The position numbers were made by a program, and so were the translations under genes. The notes beneath the pieces are model-generated. The model saw only the letters and a list, made by a program, of their open reading frames with translations. It was not told the origin of the DNA and ran no database searches. From an uncultured delta proteobacterium (GTDB taxonomy: Bacteria; Myxococcota_A; Polyangia; Polyangiales; Polyangiaceae), in assembly GCA_903892415.1 (NCBI GenBank), contig CAITIQ010000431.1, forward strand, positions 1-64,000: a stretch of DNA of 64,000 nt, in the 5' to 3' direction. Shown piece by piece: positions 42,525 through 53,201 of the stretch (its first letter is position 1; every line of letters begins with the position of its first letter).

Positions 42525-43082
42525 CTACTTCTTCTTGATGCTGTTGCACATCTTCGAGATCAGGTCGGCCGTCTCGACCTTGTCCGGACCGGTGAGGCCG
42601 GTGGTGCAGGACCACTTGGCGGCGCCGATCTTCACGAGTACGTCGACCATGTACATACGACCGATCGGGGGAACGCGCTCCCAGCGGTACTCGGTGTCGC
42701 TCACCTTCTTGATGTTCTCGTTGAGCTTGTCGTTTCCGAGACCCTTGACTGCGTCCTCCCAGCCACCGGCCATCGAGAAGTCCAAGAAGTCGTACTCGCC
42801 GAACTTGATCTGCGAGCCGTCGATCTTAGTGCCCTTCGGCACGCTCATCACGTAACCAGCCAGCGACTTGTCGATCGGCTCGAGGGAGAGCTCCTCCATC
42901 TCGACCGCAGGGGCGGCAGGCTTCGCGCTCGCATCGCTCTTCGCTGCACTCGAGCCGGCGCTCTTCGCTGCACTCGAAGCCGCGCTCGAGCCCGGCGCTG
43001 CAGACTTGTCGGCTTTGGACGAATCACCACCGCCGCAGCCAACGACCAACAACGCACCCGCAAAGAGAATCGCATTTCGCAT
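42525..43082 (-). CDS. Hypothetical lipoprotein
   Basis: 185 residues. Lipoprotein signal MRNAILFAGALLVVGC, then a Ser/Ala/Lys repeat linker (SAASSAAKSAGSSAAKSDAS). The C-terminal 120 residues form one domain: YVMSVPKGTKIDGSQIKFGE, DFLDFSMAGGWEDAVKG, EYRWERVPPIGRMYMVDVLV, KWSCTTGLTG, LISKMCNSIKKK; the two Cys may form a disulfide. It resembles proteins that measure displacement of a charged ligand only in general composition; no family named. Single-gene unit. Confidence 0.78.
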   Translation of the reverse strand: MRNAILFAGALLVVGCGGGDSSKADKSAAPGSSAASSAAKSAGSSAAKSDASAKPAAPAVEMEELSLEPIDKSLAGYVMSVPKGTKIDGSQIKFGEYDFLDFSMAGGWEDAVKGLGNDKLNENIKKVSDTEYRWERVPPIGRMYMVDVLVKIGAAKWSCTTGLTGPDKVETADLISKMCNSIKKK

Positions 43083-43121
43083 GATGGGCCGCGTGGGGTG
43101 GCGGCACGGTCAACGCGTAAC

Positions 43122-43147
43122 GTCCCCGCCTCGTAGTCGGCGGGGAC
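43122..43147. terminator. Strong GC hairpin, probable terminator of menB
   Basis: Perfect 9-bp stem GTCCCCGCC / GGCGGGGAC with an 8-nt loop, between the stop of menB and the start of the next minus-strand gene. It has only a weak T run, on the plus-strand side. Confidence 0.55.
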
Positions 43148-43174
43148 ATTTCGCCGTTGAGGGAGCAGCGTCCT

Positions 43175-44068
<894 letters not shown>

Positions 44069-44125
44069 GGGCGTCGCGTGACACGGAGCGCCGCCTGCGT
44101 CACGCCCTTCGCTTCGGCCTGTTCG

Positions 44126-45373
44126 CTACTTCGGCAGCTCCACGGCCTTGGGAACGTAATCGAGATCGGGCTCGCCCCAGCACTGGACCTCGCCGGTCGT
44201 GGTCGCGGCGCAACTCCTGCCTGTGTCGACGAAGCTCGACGGTCGTAAGTAGTCTCGGCCATCGGGGCGCGCGACGATCCCACCCGCACACACTGCACTG
44301 GCCTGCCAGCTCGTCGAAAGCGTCACTGGGTTGTCGGCAAAAGCCTGTTCCCAACTCGCTGGCTTACCGTTGCCAATCTGACCGGAGTCATTGCCGCCCC
44401 ACGTGACGACGCGCCCGGCTCGATCGCGCGCGATGAAGTGTGACAGCCCGCCGCGAATCTCCTCGATGTCAACGAAGCCAGGCTGCACCTTGGGGGTCGC
44501 CGAACGGTTGTCGTAGCCGGGAAGATCGCCCCAGCAGCTAACGGTTCCCGCGCAGTCGACCGCGCATACGGCACCCGAGGAAATCGAGAGCTGGCGCGCA
44601 CAGGCTCCTGCCATGCGCTCAGGCGCAGATTTGCCTCGCCCCCAGCAGGAGACCTCGCCCATCGCGGTCCGCACACACGTCAGTTCGTCCGAGGTCGCGA
44701 CCTCGACCGCCCCTTGCACGCCGGCGATGCGCACAGGCTTCGCCGAGGAAGGCGCCCCAACGCCCAACACGTCGGCGAAGTTGTCCCCCCAACAGGCGAC
44801 GCCGCCATCCTCGAGCACCGCGCAGGAATGGCTGTTGCCAACGTCGATATCGACAGCCTTCCCGCCCAGGCCGGCGACCTTCGTAGGCGGGACGATGCGC
44901 GAGGAAGGTACATCCGGGGGCGAAAGCACGCCGTCTCCCAACGCGCCCTCCGAAGACGAGCCCCAACAGTGGACGTCCCCTGATGCTGTGAGCGCACAGC
45001 CGTGCGTGAGCCCCACCGCGACCGACACCGGTGAGGGCACCTTGACGAAGGCGCTGCCCTTTCGTGGGTACTTGGTCGCGGGCTTGCCCAGCTGGCCAAA
45101 CTGGTTCATCCCAAAGCACGCGAGCTTTTCCCCCTGGACCGCGCAACCGAAGTAGTTGCCGCAGTCGACCGTGCGCTGTTGTTTCGTGAACGCGCGCAGT
45201 GGAGCAGGGTCTGACGCAGGGGCAGGACGCGCGCTGGCCGAAGCAGAAGCAGAAGCAGATACTGAGCTCACGGCGCTGACGCTCGTGAGCCGCTCCGATT
45301 CGGCCTGCGGTATTGGCTGAGGGTCGCAGCCGAAGAGCACGACCACCATGACGACCTTGCTGGCGAGCTGCAT
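44126..45373 (-). CDS. RCC1-repeat lipoprotein
   Basis: 415 residues from the ATG at 45373, which gives the signal MQLASKVVMVVVLFGC; an ATG 15 bases upstream also fits. A Ser/Ala repeat linker (SASASASASARPAPASD) is followed by seven-bladed RCC1-type repeats: VDCGNYFGCAVQGEKLACFG, SVAVGLTHGCALTASGDVHC, WGSSSEGALGDG, DIDVGNSHSCAVLEDGGVAC, WGDNFADVLGVG, GGLSHFIARDRAGRVVTWGG. Such propellers are frequent in myxobacterial surface proteins and bind other molecules. No catalytic feature. Confidence 0.88.
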   Translation of the reverse strand: MQLASKVVMVVVLFGCDPQPIPQAESERLTSVSAVSSVSASASASASARPAPASDPAPLRAFTKQQRTVDCGNYFGCAVQGEKLACFGMNQFGQLGKPATKYPRKGSAFVKVPSPVSVAVGLTHGCALTASGDVHCWGSSSEGALGDGVLSPPDVPSSRIVPPTKVAGLGGKAVDIDVGNSHSCAVLEDGGVACWGDNFADVLGVGAPSSAKPVRIAGVQGAVEVATSDELTCVRTAMGEVSCWGRGKSAPERMAGACARQLSISSGAVCAVDCAGTVSCWGDLPGYDNRSATPKVQPGFVDIEEIRGGLSHFIARDRAGRVVTWGGNDSGQIGNGKPASWEQAFADNPVTLSTSWQASAVCAGGIVARPDGRDYLRPSSFVDTGRSCAATTTGEVQCWGEPDLDYVPKAVELPK

Positions 45374-45498
45374 CGAGAGATGCTCCATCGCGCCACGCGA
45401 GCGCGTCAACGCCTTTGAGGACCGAGGTATTCCGAAGCGAAACCACGCTCGACCACTCAAGCAACCAGCCGCGACGCGTGAAGTGATAAGGGGTCAAC

Positions 45499-46632
45499 GT
45501 GCTTCGCCCAATGCTGGCCTGTGTCCTATGGTGTTTCGGTTGTGGCTCGGAGAGGGCTACAGAGCCTACGCCCGCAGGCGAATCGCTCTCCGCCAGTCCG
45601 ACCCCGTCGGTCTCGATGCAGGCCGTACAGGTCGTGAAGGTCGCAGGAATCGTAATGGAGCTCCCTGCCTCGTTCGTCCCGCTGGAGGCACCGAAGCAAG
45701 AGCGGCTGCGTGCAGCTGCAGCTGCGCGCGAACCCAAGTCGACCGTTGTCGTCGATGCACGGCGAGCACCGACCAGGATGACGGACGGTACAGCCTACGT
45801 ACTGCGAATCGACCTGCCCGAAGACCCACTGGGTCTACGAGGGACGGTACGGGAGGCGCTCGAATACGCCGAGGCGGCGTTGCGTCTCGAGCTTCGGCTG
45901 CAAGGCGCGACCGAAAATCTATTCGAAGCCAAGTACGAAAATGATCGGCTCGACGTGATGACCCGCGTCACCCTCGGCTCCGGCGAACGTAGCGCTGTGC
46001 TCGAGGCACGAGCTGTGGTGTTCATGTCGAAGGCCAATCGGCTGGTTACTCTGAGCGCGCAGTGTATGGCCGATGCGCCGTCATTCTGTGCGCCACTACT
46101 GCGCAACGCCAAGATCGACGACGAGCCGCGCCGCGCCCTGAGCGAGGTGCTCGGGCCGCCAGACGAGATCTGGACGGCCATCGCCGGCTTCGAGTTTGGG
46201 CAGAGCCGCGCGGACTTCGCCGAGGCATGCCGCACGGCGAAGCACCAGGTAGACAAATTTGATTGGTCGAAAGAGCCGGCTGACGCCCGCAGACTGGTGG
46301 AAAGCGGCGCGATCTCGCGCTGCAGCGGTACGCCCAAACCGTTCGAGCAAGGCAAGGTCGTCGCCGCGGGAGGCTACTTCGAAGACAACAAGCTCACGAG
46401 CCTCTCGCTCTATCTCGAGGAGGAGACGGAGGTCATCCGCAAGCGGATCTTTGAGCGCTACTCCGACGGCATCGTCGATCCTGCGGCAGGGGTCGCGTTC
46501 TTCAACTTGATCGCCACCGGCTATCAGCCTTTCCTCGTCCGCGTCGACCCTGTGAGCCTGCCCGGGAGCGACAAGGTCCGCTCGGCAGCAGCGTTCAGCT
46601 CGCGAATCGCCTTCGATAAGCAGCCTCGCTGA
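45499..46632 (+). CDS. Hypothetical lipoprotein
   Basis: 377 residues, start GTG. Signal MLRPMLACVLWCFGC with a lipobox Cys. The first part has VVKVAGIVMELPASFVPLEA and later DVMTRVTLGSGERSAVLEAR and VFMSKANRLVTLSAQC, a pattern seen in small lipoproteins that assess membrane-bound ligands. A second part starts near 215 (IAGFEFGQSRADFAEACRTA) and ends with a beta-alpha region (GYFEDNKLTSLSLYLEEETE). No family recognised. Divergent from the RCC1 lipoprotein gene, with 125 bp between the starts. Confidence 0.75.
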   Translation: MLRPMLACVLWCFGCGSERATEPTPAGESLSASPTPSVSMQAVQVVKVAGIVMELPASFVPLEAPKQERLRAAAAAREPKSTVVVDARRAPTRMTDGTAYVLRIDLPEDPLGLRGTVREALEYAEAALRLELRLQGATENLFEAKYENDRLDVMTRVTLGSGERSAVLEARAVVFMSKANRLVTLSAQCMADAPSFCAPLLRNAKIDDEPRRALSEVLGPPDEIWTAIAGFEFGQSRADFAEACRTAKHQVDKFDWSKEPADARRLVESGAISRCSGTPKPFEQGKVVAAGGYFEDNKLTSLSLYLEEETEVIRKRIFERYSDGIVDPAAGVAFFNLIATGYQPFLVRVDPVSLPGSDKVRSAAAFSSRIAFDKQPR

Positions 46633-46688
46633 GCTGGTTTCAGATTCTTTCAGACCCACCAAGCAGCAGGCGGATCTACGGCCAAACC

Positions 46689-48578
46689 ATGCTGTTGCGC
46701 CGCTTCTTGTTGACCGCCCTGATCGCCCTGCCCGCTTGCTCCAACGCCAATCCCGAAGGTCCTGGCTCCGGCGCAGGCACCAACACTGGCGGAACGGCCG
46801 GTGACGGGACAGGCGGTAGCGGGCTCGGCGAGGGCGCTGGCGCCGCTGGCGCCGGAACGTCGATGGGCGCTGGCGCGGCCGGCGGCTCAGGCACGGGCGG
46901 AACGCCAGGCACTGGCGGGGGAGCGTCAAGCAGCTGTGAGGGAGCAGCACCCGTATGCACCGGCTGGAACACGCGCGCGGTTTGCACCGCCCAAGGTGGG
47001 GAGACCAGCTGGCTCGAAGAGAGCTGCGCCGCCGGACTCGGCTGCGTGGCAGGCGTCTGCACAGCCAACGCTTGCTCCGACGAATGCCGTGCGGGGCAAG
47101 CCGGCTGCGCTCTCTATGACGTTGCCAGCGATAGCTTCGTCGAGGTTCAAGCCAGCGGAACCCACGGTCGAGCTCGGCTATTCGAGCGCTGGATCCACGA
47201 TCAGACCGCCAGCCTGTTCTTCGATCAGATCGTTAGCGTGAAGTACGCGACCTCGAGCTTGAACGACGTGGACTCGATCTACATCGGGGACTCGGCCCTT
47301 CACACCGGGATCTATCTTGCCGCCGAGTCCTTCAAGCTCGCAGCGACCGGGTCCGCTGACGCGCGCTCCAACGTCAAACGACTGGTCGAGCGATTCGACG
47401 GCTTGTTCCACGTCTCCGGCGACCCAGGCAACCTGGCTACCAGCATGTTCCCGTCGAGCGACAACGACCACAAGGAGTGGACCAACTGGGACTGCAACGC
47501 CTTCGACCGACATTGCGACGTAGAGTACGACGGCCAAACCTGGGACTACGTCGGGGACCCGAGCCGCGATATGTACATGGGACCGCTACTCGGTTTGACC
47601 GCGGCCTATGATTCGCTGAGTTCCTACGACGAGCCGCACCGCCAAATGATCCGCGAGGCGCTCGTTCCCTTCGCTGTCGAGCTAGCCCGCAAGCGCACGC
47701 TGCCGGTGCGACTGGTCGTGAACGGCTTCGCTCTGCCGGTGGCCATGCGGGAAGCGCGCTTCTTCATTCCCGAGCCCGCTGACATGATCGACGGTGCTGT
47801 CGAGATCAGCGTCGACTTCAACGATATCTCCGGCGGGGCGATCCGCGGCGGCCAAGAGATGATGCCGAACCCCTCGGTGTTCTTCCGGCAATGGTCGCAG
47901 TTCTCTAGCGTGCCCGACGTGCCGCGCGCCTCGAGCGCTTTGATGGCCGGCGGGGCGATGCGTGCCGCTCTTCACGTGACCGAGGGCGTCCCCGGCTACG
48001 AGGCCGAGCGCGCCGCCATCAGCCAACTGCTGCTCGAGAACGCCGATGACTGGGGCAACGGCAACGACTGGATCGAACTCGCGTCGAATTGGTCCGACCA
48101 TGAACAAGACTGCGAAGCGACCTATTTTGGCGCTCACATCGGCTTCATCGGCGCCTACACCTGGGGCCTCTTGGAGACCGAGCCGGCGCTCCGCAACAAG
48201 CTTCTAGCCGAGGGCTTGGCTCCGGTTTGGAGCGATCTTGGCGGCCATAAGAACAGCTTTTTTAGCTTTGGCTATGGACGCGTCAGCGGCGGCCTAGAGA
48301 GCGGTCCGCTGAGTGAGGCACAGGACCAAATCGAGCAATTCGATGCGCCTCCGCGAATTCGGCTGCCTCGCTCGGGGAGCTGCGCCTCGAGCCCGGTGGA
48401 TGTCGACGCCCGGCCCGTCTACTTCCTCACCTGGCACTCCAACCCGTGGAAGCGCTCTGACACCGGCAACAACAAGCAGACCTACCCGGGCCACGACTAC
48501 CTCGTCGGCTATTGGCTCGGACGGCTTGGCGGCTTTCTGAATGACGACGCCGAGGGCACCTGTCTACGACTCCAGTGA
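46689..48578 (+). CDS. Large lipoprotein, possible alpha/alpha-toroid domain
   Basis: 629 residues. Lipoprotein signal MLLRRFLLTALIALPAC and a long Gly/Ala/Thr tether, then a short Cys-rich module (CTGWNTRAVCTAQGGETSW, CAAGLGCVAGVCTANAC). The main part, about 150-620, is helical with Trp/Tyr/Asp-rich segments such as SIYIGDSALHTGIYLAAESF, SRDMYMGPLLGLTAAYDSL, NDWIELASNWSDHEQDC and TYPGHDYLVGYWLGRLGGFL. This pattern recalls alpha/alpha-toroid carbohydrate-active enzymes, but no catalytic residues can be named. Exported, probably surface-bound. Its 3' end overlaps the convergent STAND gene by 15 bases. Confidence 0.7.
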   Translation: MLLRRFLLTALIALPACSNANPEGPGSGAGTNTGGTAGDGTGGSGLGEGAGAAGAGTSMGAGAAGGSGTGGTPGTGGGASSSCEGAAPVCTGWNTRAVCTAQGGETSWLEESCAAGLGCVAGVCTANACSDECRAGQAGCALYDVASDSFVEVQASGTHGRARLFERWIHDQTASLFFDQIVSVKYATSSLNDVDSIYIGDSALHTGIYLAAESFKLAATGSADARSNVKRLVERFDGLFHVSGDPGNLATSMFPSSDNDHKEWTNWDCNAFDRHCDVEYDGQTWDYVGDPSRDMYMGPLLGLTAAYDSLSSYDEPHRQMIREALVPFAVELARKRTLPVRLVVNGFALPVAMREARFFIPEPADMIDGAVEISVDFNDISGGAIRGGQEMMPNPSVFFRQWSQFSSVPDVPRASSALMAGGAMRAALHVTEGVPGYEAERAAISQLLLENADDWGNGNDWIELASNWSDHEQDCEATYFGAHIGFIGAYTWGLLETEPALRNKLLAEGLAPVWSDLGGHKNSFFSFGYGRVSGGLESGPLSEAQDQIEQFDAPPRIRLPRSGSCASSPVDVDARPVYFLTWHSNPWKRSDTGNNKQTYPGHDYLVGYWLGRLGGFLNDDAEGTCLRLQ

Positions 48579-51101
48579 GCTCGCCACCGACGCGGCCACG
48601 AACAGGTACCCGTCGTCACGGCGCACCAAGAGCTCGCGTAGCCCTGAACGGCGCAGCTCGGCAACAGCATTGTAAACCCGGGCTTGGGCCGCCTCAGGGT
48701 GCGCCCGCTCGCCGGGCCACCCTCGCTCGAACAGCGCTTCGACCGACAACGCTCGCCCCGGCGCGTCGACGGCGGCATCGGCCAGGGCGGCGAGCACGAG
48801 CCGCAACGCGCGTCGGGTCGCAAACTCGACCCGCTTTCCGCCGCGGACCGAGAACCAACGACCGTTCTTGTCGACGGTGAGTTCGGCGGTTGCGCTCGGC
48901 GCAGAAGACGTGGCTGGACTGGGCTGAGGCGGTGACTGTTCCGGGGTGCGCGACGTCAAATCGAGCAAGCCGCGCAACCTGTGCAATGCGCAGCGCACTT
49001 CGAAATTTCGCTCGGCGTCGGCCTCGACTTGGTCGGCCAGGAGCACCGCTTCGTCGAGCTTTCCGTCGCGAAGCTCGAGGTGCGCCTGCATCACCGAGAC
49101 GAGCGCGCGCAGCGGACGTTCGGTCCCCAGAGCTTCTGCCGCCTGTGCGAGGCGGCGTTGCGCGACGGCCGCTCTACCAGCGAGACACTCCAAACGAGCA
49201 AGCTTCGCCAGGGCCGAACCACATAACAGCGGATGACCAAAGAGGCGCAGCGCCTCGACGCCCGCTTCCATCTCTCGGCGCGCCGAAGCCTGCTCGCCGT
49301 CCGCCTCATAGAGTTCACCACGGAGCATGTGGAGATCCCCACGCCAGGGCCAATCGGTCAAACGTGCGTCAGCGATCCGCGCCTCCTCCGCCAACGTCCG
49401 CGCTTGCTCCCAAAGCCCCTGGGAGAGCGCGATTCTTGAGCTCGTACCGAGGAATGGGACGATATAGCGGTACGCACCTGCGACGCGCAGCAGCTTGACC
49501 GCCTCGTCGAGGTGATAAAGCGCCAGCGACGTCTCCCCGAGATTCAGCTCCAAGTTGCCCAGATTGCCGAACACGAGGCCGAGCGCCTCCCCTCCGATTG
49601 CACCGCGAGCGGCAACCATCAGGGCGGTCTCGTATTCGGCTCGCGCCTGCTCCAGCGCCCCCCTCACGACATGGATATTGGCGAGGTTGCTCCAGGTGAG
49701 CATCTCCTCCTCGGCATCCCGGTCTGCAAGGTTGGCCAGCGCTTCGCGATAGTGTGCCTCGGCTTGGTCGAGTTCGCCTTGGTGCCACAGTTGACGGCCG
49801 AGTGCGCAGAGCGCTCGACCAAGCCGAATCCGGTCGTCGCCTTGCTCGCGTGCGAGCCCTACGGCTTGTTTGCGATCCGCACTGGCGCCGCTCGCATCGC
49901 GAGCTTGCCCCCTGGCTTCAGCGCGTGCCAATAGCAGGTCAGTAAGCGAACCGTCTGCTAGTTTGCCCTCGACGCCTCGGTCGAGTAGCTCGCTGAGCAA
50001 CTTCACGCGCTCCGCTGCGCTATCGCGCTGTTTGACAACGCGGTTCCAAGCAAGCACCACGGCGCAAGCGTGCTCGAGCTCTGCCGCGGCGCACAAATAT
50101 TCAAATGCGGCGCGCAGATTGGCGGGCTCCAGCTCCAACTGCTCCGATTTATTTTTGAAGACCAGCGCAAGAAAGGTCGTCGCGTGCAGCTGACCGCCCT
50201 GCTTTCGTCGCTCGGCCATCCCGAGCTGTCGCACCAACTCGAGCAAGCGATAACGGCGGCCGAGGTTCGACTCTTCGACCAACACGAGCCCAACGTCCAT
50301 CAACCTCGATAGTCCGTCGACGACCTGCGGACGGTCGAACTCGGGCAACACGCCGAGCGCAAGGTCGAGGCTAAAGCCACCGCGGAACCAGGAGACAGCC
50401 GCTAACACCAACGCAGCCTCCGCATCGAGCTTCTCGACGTGCGCTACCAGGCGCTGCTTGAGGTCGACGGCACCCACATGCAGCAGCTCGAGCAAGGAGT
50501 CCCCCGATTCGAGCAGCTCCGTGACCGCAAGATGGCGCACGCGCGCCGCGGCAAGCTCAATCGCAAGCGGAAGGTAGTCGAGCCGCTCGAGCAATTGCTC
50601 AATCGCCGTATCCGTCGCCGTGCGTGGCGGCAGCTTGGCGGAGGCAGAGCGAGCGTGGAACAGCTCGATCGCAGCAGAGTTACCTAAGGGTGCGAGCGGA
50701 AACACCCGCTCGTTCTCGAGGCCGAGCACGCAACGCGAGCCCACGATCCAGCGAGCCAACGGCCGTTCGCGTTGCCACGCTACGAGTCGCTCTCGCAAGA
50801 GCTCGAGCTGAGCCTCTGCGCCGTCGAGCACGATGAAGCCTCGCTCTGGCAGGTCAGCCGGTAGCGTCGCCCCCCGCTGCGCAAGATCGAAAAGCACCGC
50901 AGGCTCGACCGCTACCTCGCAGAAGCCTCGCAATAGCGCTGACTTTCCAACCCCAAGCGGACCGTGCACCGTCACGAGACGGTCAAGCGAGACGACCTCC
51001 GCCAGGCTCTGGAGCTCCGTACTTCGTCCGAAAAGCCGTTCCTCGACCACGCGGGTGCAGACTACAGAAGGATGCGTGCCTCGCCACTCGGCGTGAATCA
51101 A
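48564..51101 (-). CDS. STAND ATPase-TPR regulator with C-terminal winged helix
   Basis: 845 residues, TTG start overlapping the preceding stop (TTGA); a later GTG start is possible. N-terminal ATPase: RLFGRSTELQSLAEVVSLD, TVHGPLGVGKSALLRGF (Walker A 47-54), GFIVLDGAEAQ (Walker B-like), WIVGSRCVLGLENERVFPL. Residues 300-690 are TPR helices (LDQAEAHYREALANLADRDA, LEQARAEYETALMVAARGA). The last 100 residues look like an OmpR/SARP-type winged helix (GRALSVEALFERGWPGERAH, VYNAVAELRRSGLRELLVRR). In AfsR/SARP proteins the DNA-binding part is N-terminal; here it is at the end. It is in one operon with the GGDEF-EAL gene. Confidence 0.88.
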   Translation of the reverse strand: MIHAEWRGTHPSVVCTRVVEERLFGRSTELQSLAEVVSLDRLVTVHGPLGVGKSALLRGFCEVAVEPAVLFDLAQRGATLPADLPERGFIVLDGAEAQLELLRERLVAWQRERPLARWIVGSRCVLGLENERVFPLAPLGNSAAIELFHARSASAKLPPRTATDTAIEQLLERLDYLPLAIELAAARVRHLAVTELLESGDSLLELLHVGAVDLKQRLVAHVEKLDAEAALVLAAVSWFRGGFSLDLALGVLPEFDRPQVVDGLSRLMDVGLVLVEESNLGRRYRLLELVRQLGMAERRKQGGQLHATTFLALVFKNKSEQLELEPANLRAAFEYLCAAAELEHACAVVLAWNRVVKQRDSAAERVKLLSELLDRGVEGKLADGSLTDLLLARAEARGQARDASGASADRKQAVGLAREQGDDRIRLGRALCALGRQLWHQGELDQAEAHYREALANLADRDAEEEMLTWSNLANIHVVRGALEQARAEYETALMVAARGAIGGEALGLVFGNLGNLELNLGETSLALYHLDEAVKLLRVAGAYRYIVPFLGTSSRIALSQGLWEQARTLAEEARIADARLTDWPWRGDLHMLRGELYEADGEQASARREMEAGVEALRLFGHPLLCGSALAKLARLECLAGRAAVAQRRLAQAAEALGTERPLRALVSVMQAHLELRDGKLDEAVLLADQVEADAERNFEVRCALHRLRGLLDLTSRTPEQSPPQPSPATSSAPSATAELTVDKNGRWFSVRGGKRVEFATRRALRLVLAALADAAVDAPGRALSVEALFERGWPGERAHPEAAQARVYNAVAELRRSGLRELLVRRDDGYLFVAASVASSLES

Positions 51102-53116
51102 CTAGAGGTTGAATCGCCCTTGGGTCGAGTTGGGTCCCAACCGATCCGAGCCTCGAACTCAGACACCGGCAGCGGTGGGCTGTAGAGGAACCCTTGGTAG
51201 TCCATGCACTGGCGCTCCTTCAGCCAGCTGAGCTGCGCCTCCGTCTCCACGCCCTCGGCGACGACGTCGAGCTTGAGCATTTTGGTCATGGTGAGGATGA
51301 GTTCGGTGATGGCCACAGAACCATCGGCCTGGCTCATGAAGGAGCGGTCGATCTTGAGGCAGGTGATCGGGTAGCGGTGCAGATACGCCAGGCTCGAGTA
51401 GCCGGTGCCAAAGTCATCGATAGCGATGGCAAAACCCGCCGCACGCAACGTCTGCAACGTCGCCAGGGTTTGGGCGACATTACCTAGTAAAAGGGACTCG
51501 GTTATCTCGAATTCGAGTTGCTGAGGGTTGCCGCCCGCGCCGCGCACGATCGAAAGCAGGTGCTCCGCCAGCTCCGCGTCCTCGAACTGGCGCGGCGATA
51601 GATTGACCGATATACGCAGATCGAGCCCTGCTTCGGCCCACGCTCGCTGCTGCTTCGCCGCCTCCTCCAGCACGAAGTTACCAACGGCGCCGATCAACCG
51701 CGTCTCCTCGCAGACGGGGATAAACACGTAAGGCGGTACCAGGCCGCGCTGCGGGTGCTGCCAGCGCACCAGCGCCTCGGCCCCGACGACCTGACCGTCG
51801 CTCACGCGCACCCGCGGTTGGTAGTAAACGACGAACTCGCGCCGTTCGAGCGCGAGCCGCAGCTCCGACTCGAGGGCTCGCCGCAGTTGCGCGGCGTCGT
51901 TCAACTCAGTCGAAAAGAAGGCAAAGCGATTGCGCCCGCGCTCCTTGGCGCGCGACATCGCTAGATCCGCGTGGCGCAGCAGCGTTTCCACGTCCTCGCC
52001 GTCCTCGGGGAACAAGCACACTCCGAGCGAAGGAGTCACGTTCACGCGGGAACCGCGAAACACGACCGGCTCAGCCACGATATCGAGCACGCCTCTGGCT
52101 AACTTCTCGACGTACGACCGGATGTTGGGCGCTGCAGCGAGCACCAAAAACTCATCACCGCCGAGCCGCGCGAAGAGGTCGTCGTCACGCAGCAGCCCAC
52201 CGATGGCCCGCGCCGTATGAACGAGCAGCTCATCCCCAACGCCGTGCCCGAGAGAGTCGTTGATGTGCTTGAAGTGGTCGAGGTCGATGAAGAGTAAGGC
52301 CGCTTCCTCCCCGGCCGCGCGCACCGCGTCCAACCGCTCCTGAAAACGACGGGACACGAAGCTGCGGTTCGGAAGTCCCGTCAGCGCGTCGTGGTGGGCC
52401 AAATAGTGCGCCCGCGCCTCCGTCCTTTTTAGATCACTGAGGTCGATCTCGCTGAAGAGCCAGGCCTCCTTTCCCGACACGGCGTCACGGCACCCTCGCG
52501 CCGAAATCTCGTGCCAAGCCTCGCCTCGCGACGTATTGACAGACACCACCTGGCGCGCGTGCCCATCCCGCTCGAGCTCAGAGAAAAGGCGCTGTCGTTC
52601 GTCCGCTGACACGAGGTGGCTGAAGCAGGTCTCGGTTGGGTCGGCCACCGTCTCGCGGGCAGCAGGATTGCGGTAAAGCGCAGCACCTTCTCGTTCATAG
52701 AGCGTGATCATGACCGAGGTATGGAGCAGCGCCTCGGCGCTGCGCAGCGTGTCCGGCTCCCCGGCGTGCTCCGACAACGCCTCGCACAACATGGCCATGC
52801 GACCATCGGGAAGTCGGTAGCCGCTGAAGAGCACGCGAACGGTGGTCGCCTCCCCGTTCGGGTAGAGCGTCCAGGTTTCAGAAAACCGTGTTCCGTGTCG
52901 TTCGAAGTCGGCTTGATATTGCCGCAGTCGGTTGGCCACCGAGAACGACATGTCGCTCGCCATATCGCGAGACGTCAACTCTTCGAGCGAGGTGGCACGC
53001 CAAAGCTCGAGCGCCGCCGCGTTCGACCAATGAACGCGTCCGCGATCGATATCGAAGACCCAAACGCGGTGGGCCAGCCGATCGAGTATCGATAGGTCGT
53101 CTGGGAGAAGGGTCAC
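51098..53116 (-). CDS. PAS-GGDEF-EAL c-di-GMP enzyme
   Basis: 672 residues, start GTG. Two PAS-type domains: the first with VWVFDIDRGRVHWSNAAALE, the second near 125-235 ending LFSEIDLSDLKRTEARAHYL. GGDEF domain: HHDALTGLPNRSFVSRRF, LLFIDLDHFKHINDSLGHGV, LFARLGGDEFLVLA (intact GGDEF near 320). EAL domain: VVGAEALVRWQHPQRGLVPP, ISVNLSPRQF, EFEITESLLL, AIDDFGTGYSSLAYL, LKIDRSFM, VVAEGVETEAQ. Both active sites look complete, so it could make or degrade c-di-GMP. No transmembrane segment. Divergent from the chemoreceptor gene by 85 bp, and overlaps the downstream STAND gene. Confidence 0.94.
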   Translation of the reverse strand: MTLLPDDLSILDRLAHRVWVFDIDRGRVHWSNAAALELWRATSLEELTSRDMASDMSFSVANRLRQYQADFERHGTRFSETWTLYPNGEATTVRVLFSGYRLPDGRMAMLCEALSEHAGEPDTLRSAEALLHTSVMITLYEREGAALYRNPAARETVADPTETCFSHLVSADERQRLFSELERDGHARQVVSVNTSRGEAWHEISARGCRDAVSGKEAWLFSEIDLSDLKRTEARAHYLAHHDALTGLPNRSFVSRRFQERLDAVRAAGEEAALLFIDLDHFKHINDSLGHGVGDELLVHTARAIGGLLRDDDLFARLGGDEFLVLAAAPNIRSYVEKLARGVLDIVAEPVVFRGSRVNVTPSLGVCLFPEDGEDVETLLRHADLAMSRAKERGRNRFAFFSTELNDAAQLRRALESELRLALERREFVVYYQPRVRVSDGQVVGAEALVRWQHPQRGLVPPYVFIPVCEETRLIGAVGNFVLEEAAKQQRAWAEAGLDLRISVNLSPRQFEDAELAEHLLSIVRGAGGNPQQLEFEITESLLLGNVAQTLATLQTLRAAGFAIAIDDFGTGYSSLAYLHRYPITCLKIDRSFMSQADGSVAITELILTMTKMLKLDVVAEGVETEAQLSWLKERQCMDYQGFLYSPPLPVSEFEARIGWDPTRPKGDSTSS

Positions 53117-53201
53117 GGAGCTTCGCTAAGAGAGCACAACTCAGCGTTACGGTGGGAGTACAACGGCTTAATCTCTTGCGGAAAGTACCGTAGAACCGGC
53201 A

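Noticed and set aside
45235..45275. Simple repeat of GAAGCA-type units
   Set aside because: It encodes the Ser/Ala linker of the RCC1 lipoprotein and is ordinary low-complexity coding sequence, not a CRISPR or satellite.
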